From: Sarcomyxa edulis
Taxonomy: Eukaryota; Basidiomycota; Agaricomycetes; Agaricales; Mycenaceae
DNA length: 64,000 bases
NCBI GenBank assembly: GCA_009761415.1
Contig: QUOL01000007.1
Location: 558,001 to 622,000 of the forward strand
Reading direction: 5' to 3'
In this document: piece by piece, positions 56,941-64,000 of the stretch
Numbering within the stretch: the first letter of the stretch is position 1
How the letters are laid out: each line of letters opens with the position of its first letter
Notes under the pieces: generated by a model
The model's database searches: none
Told to the model about the DNA's origin: nothing
Seen by the model: the letters and a program-made list of their open reading frames with translations, nothing else
Made by a program: the position numbers and the translations under genes

Positions 56941-59391
56941 CTAACTTCGGAGAGTCTTCAACAAGACGAACCAATTTCGCTCTTCGTCAACCGGTATATG
57001 ATAATGTTTTCTTATTTTGGGCCCTTCCGCTGTCACATTGTGCCTGTCCCGGAGAGAATTAGTCTATTAACCAAAAGGAAAGAAGAGCCTCCGCCTACCC
57101 GCACTGTAGATGGTTGCGAAAGTCAGAGATGTCACTTGATTCCCCGCACGACGTGCAAAGCACGCAAACTTCTGCGATCATGGAAATTTCTTCGTATGAT
57201 TTCCCATCCTCCAGCTGGGCGTAAGCAGCAGACACATCAGCGGGTCCTAAAATGGATAATCCCGACGTTTTGTGAGTCTTCCGATGAAGTCGTTGGTAAT
57301 GTCCGAACTTTTATACCCAGATACGTCAAAGATCGACATCGGACAAAATAGATAAACTATGCGCACTACGTTTGAGTACGGCATGACCAGTTTTGAGCCT
57401 GAAAACTCGGGATGCGGATGCGGACACCCCACCCATACTTCATCCAGATCGGCTGTCTTGGCAGTACTGGGATCCAAACCACATTCTGTAATGACATGAC
57501 GCGCAATTCCGCTCATCCGCTCATCAAATTTGGTCTTGCCGTAATTCCATGGGAGACACTGCAAGACAGAACAGTGCTGTTCGAGTACAGGATCATCGAG
57601 GGCGTTTGCATATTTGTATCGAGACAGGCACGCATGGGCGAGAATGCGAGGATATGTAATCACGTCATCGCATACCCAACACCTCCATGTATTGGCCGCC
57701 AAATCGACACGGGAGACATCTCCTTTAGGATATACAGTCTCATCCCGAGGAGGAAGATGCTCCAGGATTTCAAGGTCTTTTGCATGGCGCCACTCCCCCG
57801 CAAATTGAGGGAACTTTTCCACGACAGCCTCGAAGCTCTTGGCAGTGATATCGATTTCGAAGTCGGCTTCGATGATTCGGGAGATCTCGTCCACAGCACA
57901 AAGATCGGCGATGGGAGGGTAAATTTCAGTGGAATGCTCATCCTTGTAGTTATCAAGGATGTCGCGGATGATGAGTAAACGTGCAGTCTTCACCCTCTTA
58001 GCTTTATGTTCATGTAAGAACTTTACAAGGACTGGCATGATTTGGGTCCATACTGTTATGATCGCATGAGGAACAAATTGTACCGAGCAAATGGTGTCAT
58101 AACTCACCAGAGTCAACGAGTTCTGTGGGTTGATTCACCAGATCATGAGAGATGAACCGTTCCGACGGAGAGAGGTTTCTGTTCATGATCGTAATGTCTT
58201 CTCCCCAACCCAAATCTGTCAGCTTGGAAACAATTCTGTTGAGTGTATAAGCTACCTGTGCACACACGAACAGATGAAAGGGACATACGCGTTGACCCGT
58301 ATTCCGCATACATATCTGTACATATTGCCTTCCCATTTAAAGCAAAGAGCTTCATGCTGAGCAGATCCAAATCAGTAGTTATGCACTACAATATGTTGTA
58401 TGAACACGCACTTCACGACGTTCATACATTAATCCATACTGCTCCTTCATGAAAACGGATTTTTTAGGGGCTTTCTGATATTCCTGAGCCCAGTCATCTA
58501 TGTCACTTATTCGATAGATTTCGTCACGGTGGTCTATCATGAGGTCACGATGTCAAGTCAGAACATGAACACAAGAGACAAGAAAAACGCACTGAAAGGA
58601 AAAGGAGCGTTGCAACGCACGAGAACTTCTCTCATCATTTTGGAGCGCAATGACATTTCTGACAACTTGAACTGTCCTAGGTGGTCCATGTATCCTGGAG
58701 ATTCACTGTGTCCTGGGGCTTGAGGCCTACTATTGAACCTGTTGAGATTGTTTTAAGGAACAATTATAAGACATTCATGATGCTTTGGGTCTGAACGTAC
58801 CGTTCTTTGACACAATTCTTGCAGCATCTAACGCGGAAGACATACAAGAGGACAGTTTCGCTAGTGCTAGCACAGAACTGACAACATATTCAACATTTGA
58901 GGCAAGAGAGTGCAACGGTATGGACTCACAGAGCAGTAAGAATCGAAGAGAAGACTGGTCCATTGCGATTCCGTGAGATCTTTGGGGCACGGAGGCGACG
59001 GAACAGGATGATTGGAGAGTGCGGCTGTCCATATCGATACCGCAGAGCGTCGCATTAAAACATTGCGAAGAGCTTTAGACGTTCGTGCAAGACGGAGAAT
59101 ATCCAAAGGAAACAGATGTACAAAGATTTCGAACAAAATATCCAGCGGCATCCGTACAAGGTCCTGTAAGTTTTGGCGAGGTTTGCGAGTTGTGTTAGGT
59201 TTCTTGACGACTGCGACTGATTTCGCTTTGTTTCTACGCTTCTTCTTCGGTCGATCTTCAGGATCGGATTCGGAATCAACAGCAACAGATCCTGAAGCGT
59301 GCGGCACAGACATCTCCAGAGCCACCTGGACGGGCCCGGGATTGTTTCTGCCAGAAATCCGAGCGGATCTCCGAGTCGGGTTAGCACTCAT
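56941..59391 (-). CDS. F-box protein, third member of the 9-14 kb family
   Basis: Start MSANPTRRSARISGRNNPGP at 59391. The F-box reads LVRMPLDILFEIFVHLFPLD, then ILRLARTSKALRNVLMRRS and IWTAALSNH, and LTESQWTSLLFDSYC as in its paralogs. Later exons carry GWGEDITIMNRN, VWTQIMPVLVKFLHEHKAKR, EIYPPIADL, WRCWVCDDVITYPRILAHAC (first CxxC...H motif), ECGLDP and, after an intron ending TTTTAG, AEVCVLCTSCGESSDISDFR (second motif). A last small exon ending KTLRS gives a stop at 56941; this end is inferred from similarity to the paralog's YYMPIDHD-type tail. All segments stay in frame, so this copy looks intact. It lies in inverted orientation about 45 kb from the tandem pair. Confidence 0.75.
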
Positions 59392-60399
59392 CTTGTGGGG
59401 AATCGTGGGTAACGTTTGAAGATTTAGAACTTTGAGAAGAAATTACACTAGAACAAAGAGGAAGAGGGGAAGACTGGGAGAGTGCAGAAAGACTTCCGCG
59501 GCTTGACTTCCGACCGCGACTGAATTTGAACTCCGACTTTTGATCATGATCATGTGATCTGACGCGACGCGACTCGATTATTGAAGTTGATACGTATCGA
59601 CTCTCGACACTAGTACTGATAAAGATTTCTTTGATATAAATGTCAAAAAGTACGTGATTCTTAAGAGTAAATAAGGAGAGGTTATGTATTTACATCCGCG
59701 CATCAATATTGTGATCGCTCGTGAGGTGCGTGGTACCATGAGGATCAACCGACGCAGTAAACATATCACTCGATGGAGATTTTTCGACATGTTGGCTGCA
59801 GACCAGGAAGCCAAGATAACAGACTCATCTTGAGCGCTAAGCTTCAATCACCATAACCACAGTGACAATCCTCTAGATTTCAGGATGTCGAAACGAGTTG
59901 AACATGCATCTTTCGAAAATAATTCCTGCTCTTATAGCCGGATTTGTATTGTCCGAATAGGGACATACGCGTCTCTTCGTCTCGAAAGCGCATGTTTACG
60001 TTCATTTCGTGCCCAGGTTTCGCAAATCGCAGCCGACTAGATAGACAAAGAACTGCGTCATCCAACGCAGTGGAACCTGTTTTTGCGAAATAAACGAACT
60101 ACAATGCGGTCACAATTCACTACACGTTGCTCCTCTATTGGAAGACATCCATCGGGTTTTCGTACCTTTTAACAAAGTCGACCGCGTCGCACTGTTGAAA
60201 GATTGAGCTACGGGCCTCTGTAGCGGCTATTAACTTAGGAATAGGAGCTTCAAGAGACAAGAAAACGCACGGTGTATGGGTTGATACAGAACGGAAGAAC
60301 TGTATTGCTACTACCATAGACGGGAGCTTGCAGTGCGAGCAAGGTTGGTCCCTGAACCTGTCATAATGAATAATATATTATTCATAATGCTTCTACATA
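59392..60399. other. Intergenic stretch upstream of the third F-box gene
   Basis: 1 kb with no supported gene. Parts may derive from the duplication that produced the decayed F-box copy next to it. Confidence 0.35.
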
Positions 60400-60891
60400 C
60401 CGTTCCTAACACAGCATCTGAAGCGAAAGGTGCATAGAGCGACACCAGAGCTTGAACTTACTGATGAGCAGACGAGAAACACAATCAGAGTCAGCGCTCG
60501 TGAAAGTGCAAATGCTAAAGTCACAGAGCTACCAGAGTCAAATGGAGGACTCGCCCACTAGGATCGTGAGATGCTTGGGGCACGGAGGAGGGGAAACAAA
60601 AAGTTTAGAGAATGCGGCTCTCCAAACCGACACGGCGGTGCGACGCATGACCGCATTCCTAAGAGCTTTCGAGGTCCATGCAATATGAACAGCGACCAGA
60701 GGAAGCGAATGCCCAGAAACTTTGAACAAATCATCTAGTGGCATTCGAAGGAGATCCTATAAATTCTGTCGAGGTTTTCGAGTCGTTCTAGGTTTCTAGG
60801 TGACTTGATTCTGCAATCGGATCTGCGGGATGACCTGAACTATATTTATCTGAGCAATGCTAGTAGGTCGTCGTGGCGGTTGATTGCTCAT
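60400..60891 (-). pseudogene. Decayed F-box gene copy
   Basis: From an ATG at 60891 (MSNQPPRRPTSI) the sequence follows the third F-box gene: TTRKPRQNL, LLRMPLDDLFKVSGHSLPL, WTSKALRNAVMRRTAVSVWR, AAFSK and PPPCPKHLT. It is broken by at least two in-frame stops (before KPRTTRKPRQNL and after QNL) and loses similarity at the end of the first exon. A short stretch near 60400-60440 still resembles the paralog's second-exon region near 58800. It is closest to 56941-59391, so it is probably a truncated local duplicate. Confidence 0.75.
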
Positions 60892-61061
60892 GATGTTTGA
60901 GAGTGAAAGAGAGTAAAAGTAACTTGGAAGTTCGAGTCAGTGTACGCGGCGATGCACGTGGGCTGTTTTGCAAGGGTCCGTTGATTTCCCACGGTGTGCT
61001 CAGAACGCGTTCTGGTTATTACGGCCATCATCTCCCCTAGGCGTTTCTAGCCTCATTCCCA

Positions 61062-63053
61062 ATGGCTACTTCAAGAAAAAGCAGCATAGGTACAATTCGA
61101 CGTGGACCTCCCAAAGATCATCTTCCATATCGTGGTGATAACCCGGAGGTTGGAAAAAAGACTGGCATTCGGGTCCGTCATGTGGAACGCAAATCCGACG
61201 GTTTCGAACCCTTCCAGGAGATATTGGAACAAGGCGATACGCTCACCCCACCTCTTTTAAAGGCTCGAAAAAAGAAAAGAGTCGTCCAGTCACTCCCTGA
61301 TGATGATGATGAATATGGTGAAATGTCAATGGAAATCGACGATAGTGAGTGTCTCAGTTCCTTTGAATCTACACGACATTCATAATACTGACCTATCCTA
61401 CAGCTGACCCTAATGTACCACATCAGTACTTTGTGAACTCTCGTCAACCAACTACCCCGTCTAGCTTAGGTCGCGTCGGATCGTCTTCACGACCTGTCAA
61501 ACGTTCCAGCGCAGTCGACTTCGACAAGGTTCCATCTCCCAAGCCCCGAGCCTCGTACCGACCTTCCACTTCGAATATATCGACGCCTGGGCCCTCAAAT
61601 CTATCTAAATCATTCGTTGCTGAGGAGGATGACGATGACGACGACGACGACGATGCGGGCGGTGGCTTTGATAACTATGGTCCAGAGAATGACATGCCTT
61701 CACCTCCAGGGAATGCCAGCTTTGCGGAACTCAATGGCGATGACGATCAGGAGCCTGATGAAGAACTACCTGAGCCAGAATCTCCTCCTAGGAGGAAGAG
61801 CACCAAGGGGAAAGGGCGGGCAGAGCCAGAGGAGGATCCTGAAGAAGCGGTCGAGGATGAAATCGCTCATGGAATGGAGGGTCTTGAAGTTGAACAACGT
61901 TCTGAAGAGGAAGAAGAGGAGGAACCGATCAGCAAAAGAGCTCGAACAGAACAAGCGAAAGCGAAGAAACCTCAACCTCGCGCTAAACCCAAGCCGAAGC
62001 CGAAGCCTATACAAGAAGAACGTTCTCGTGAGTCCTTTCATCTTCCAACAACGTCCGTGATCTGATCGAACGCACAGTATCGCCGGACGGTGTTCGACGA
62101 AGTAAACGCCATCGATATGCTCCTCTAGACTGGTGGCGGAATGAGAAGGTAGTATACGGACGAAGTAATTCTGGGAACAGTCTCGTTCCAACGATTAGGG
62201 AAATCCGACGGCTGCCTCAAGAACCGCCGAAGCCACTGGGAAAGAACAAACGGAAACGTTCTGCAGCTCCGAGAGGGAAGAGTACAGCGGCGAACGACGA
62301 CGACGTGGTCGTATTGAATCCAGAGGAAGGCTGGGATGATACTACGAGTCCGGAACTTGAAGTATTGAACTTCGAGACTGGTGAGCCCGAGATCAGACGT
62401 AAGTGGATAAGATTTTTGCATCGTTGAAATAGGAGATTGACCATGCAATGCCTAACAACCAGGACTTGTGTCTACCTCGAAGATGACGGAACTCAGGGAG
62501 TCCGCGGACGGTGGTTGGTTCTTTGGGAAGACATTCCATGATGGCCAATTCATCGCTGCTGGGTATATAACTATACCTCCTCACGGCCGCAAACCCTACA
62601 AATCTGCGAATCTTAACACATATGTATGTATTCCGAGCCTTCATTGTTGATCATTCACTCATAAGCCATTCTGCAGGTGTTTTACGTTATCGAAGGCGCC
62701 GTTAGTGTGAAAGTGTATAATACACTGTTCATCGTCTGCACGGGTGGCACGTTCATGGTTCCAAGAGGTAGCAATTTTTCTCCGCGCTTCGTCAACGAAA
62801 CTCACGAATACTTCCAGGAAACAACTACCTCATCGAAAACATGGCTGATCGTGACTCTAAACTATTCTTCGCCCAATCCCAGAAACTCATCGAATATCGA
62901 TCAGCTTCGTCAGAACGAGAGGTCTCGGGCTCAGCTGGGCCCCCTTCTCGTAAAGGGCCGAGGTCGAGCAGTGCTGGTGTGCCTGTGCAACCCAACGGTA
63001 GAGTTCCATCGGCAGCTCCGCCATCTCGAAGGGCTGCATCGACGAGGGCTTGA
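61062..63053 (+). CDS. MIF2: CENP-C/Mif2 inner-kinetochore protein
   Basis: Centromere protein that binds CENP-A nucleosomes and anchors the kinetochore. The N-terminus has the Mif2 N-type block KTGIRVRHVERKSDGFEPFQ and TLTPPLLKARKKKR. A long acidic, basic and Pro-rich linker follows (poly-Asp, PEPESPPRR, KPKPKPKPI). The CENP-C motif is clear: RRSKRHRYAPLDWWRNEKVV, with the conserved R, paired W and following YGR. The C-terminal cupin dimerisation domain reads WFFGKTFHDGQFIAAGYITI, VFYVIEGAVSVKVY, GGTFMVPRG|NNYLIENMAD and RDSKLFFAQSQK, with the last junction spliced across GTAGCA...TTCCAG. It ends at 63053. About five introns. Intact and confidently identified. Confidence 0.93.
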
Positions 63054-63313
63054 CGATTATAATTCTCATTTCTTAATCACTTATTAGTCTTATCGAACCC
63101 CATATCCCCTTCTCGCCTCTGCGCTTTTGTTATACGGGCCTAGCTAGTTTATTCATACGTTTAGTTCGTCTACGTGATGAAGTCTTGCGACACGCACATA
63201 GCAAGCACATAGTCAGTTCTAGTCAACGACGCGACTTGCCTTCTGACTCGTTTGCTTGGATGTTGAATTCAACTCTGGACGCTACATGAACTATTCTTGC
63301 TCTTCTCTTCTTA

Positions 63314-64000
63314 ATGTCTACATCAGCCAGTAGGGCAGAATCACAACAGCCACCGTATGGACGACGACGATCGAATACAGCTCAGTCTATCCTGAGAAAC
63401 CTACCCATTACGACCATCCTGACCAGCCCGCTCGCATTTGGCGATTCAAAAGTGCTCAATACATGGGTTCATGACCCGAAGGAATCCGCTAGTGTCATAT
63501 TCAATCAATCATGGTGGCCTGGCGTCCTCGAAGGCGACATGTTACGCTTGAATGACTCTAATGGCGATCCCGAGTCTGGTATCCTGTTCATGGTTCCAAA
63601 GGATGATGGATGCCCCAAACAGCAGCTCCAAGTGTGTGTCATCCAGTACTAGGTGGTGGCTTACTTACAATACATGCTTCATAGATATCTGTCCCAAAGC
63701 CCATCGCTGACGCATTCGGTCTGAGAAACAATAGTGAAGTGACAGTGAGCAAGGTGCGTACCGCTACACTGCCCACCAGGTCTCTCTTTGACGGCAATTC
63801 TAGGTAGACAAGAAGAAATGCGGTGCGGACTACGTGGAGTTCATCTTCCAAGACCAATATCTGGGCCGTAATGATATGTGGCGGCTTGGAGAGCATCTTG
63901 TCAATGAATGTGTGTACGCTGGTCAAGAGGTTTCATTCATTGGCGGAATTGCTGCAAAGATACAGAGTATATATATTGGAGGCAAAAAGGTGAGCTCTCT
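63314..64000 (+). CDS. IML1: IML1/DEPDC5 GATOR1 (SEACIT) subunit, 5' part only
   Basis: The gene runs off the right edge. The start MSTSASRAESQQPPYGRRRS is at 63314. Exons read KVLNTWVHDPKESASVIFNQ with WWPGVLEGDMLRL, GILFMVPKDD, then ISVPKPIADAFGLRNNSEVT, then DYVEFIFQDQYLGRNDMWRL and ECVYAGQEVSFIGGIAAKIQ with SIYIGGKK. The phrase 'YVEFxFxDQYLGRxDMWRL' is the strongest family marker. IML1 is the catalytic GAP subunit that, with NPR2 and NPR3, turns off Gtr/Rag GTPases and TORC1 at the vacuole. Only about the first 190 residues are visible, and the DEP and catalytic parts lie outside. The last visible donor is GTGAGC at about 63990. Confidence 0.9.

Overview
This window looks like nuclear DNA from a filamentous basidiomycete, most likely an Agaricomycete. 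Genes are dense and found on both strands. Most are split by many 45-65 bp GT...AG introns. The protein families are typical of that group: an expanded F-box family, DUF6534-type membrane proteins, DUF6532 proteins and a Plavaka-type transposase. There are no bacterial-style operons and I found no rRNA, tRNA or CRISPR. I cannot name a genus or species. All gene models are my own splicing by eye, based on reading frame, splice consensus and remembered family motifs. The span given for each gene runs from start to stop codon and includes introns.

Left block (1-20.2 kb). The 5' end of a SAPS-domain phosphatase regulator and a complete AP-2 mu subunit lie on the minus strand. Two adjacent CE16/GDSL esterase genes follow on the plus strand; the second has lost both the catalytic Ser and the catalytic His. 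Next come a TRF4-type poly(A) polymerase (minus), two tandem F-box paralogs (plus; the first has an apparent +1 frameshift), the GATOR1/SEACIT subunit NPR3 (minus) and the choline-transporter-like protein PNS1 (minus).

Middle block (20.2-47.6 kb). A 790 bp non-autonomous hAT-like element with perfect 8 bp target-site duplications sits 95 bp upstream of the PNS1 start. It is followed by a DUF6534-type membrane protein gene and a 4 kb gene-free stretch. A ~7 kb Plavaka-family DNA transposon follows, with 19 bp imperfect terminal inverted repeats, a four-exon transposase and a divergently transcribed DUF6532 companion gene. The remainder (35.8-47.6 kb) is gene-poor. It holds one intronless His/Ser/Pro-rich protein, long non-coding stretches built from adjacent direct repeats of about 130-185 bp, and a cluster of nine ACGCGT hexamers.

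Right block (47.6-64 kb). Genes here are a MYND zinc-finger protein (minus), an F-box/WD40 protein (plus), a USP10/Ubp3-like deubiquitinase (minus), a second type of F-box protein (plus), a third member of the 9-14 kb F-box family (minus) and a decayed fourth copy. They are followed by CENP-C/Mif2 (plus) and the 5' end of IML1 (plus, cut by the window edge). IML1 and NPR3 belong to the same GATOR1 complex and lie about 46 kb apart here.
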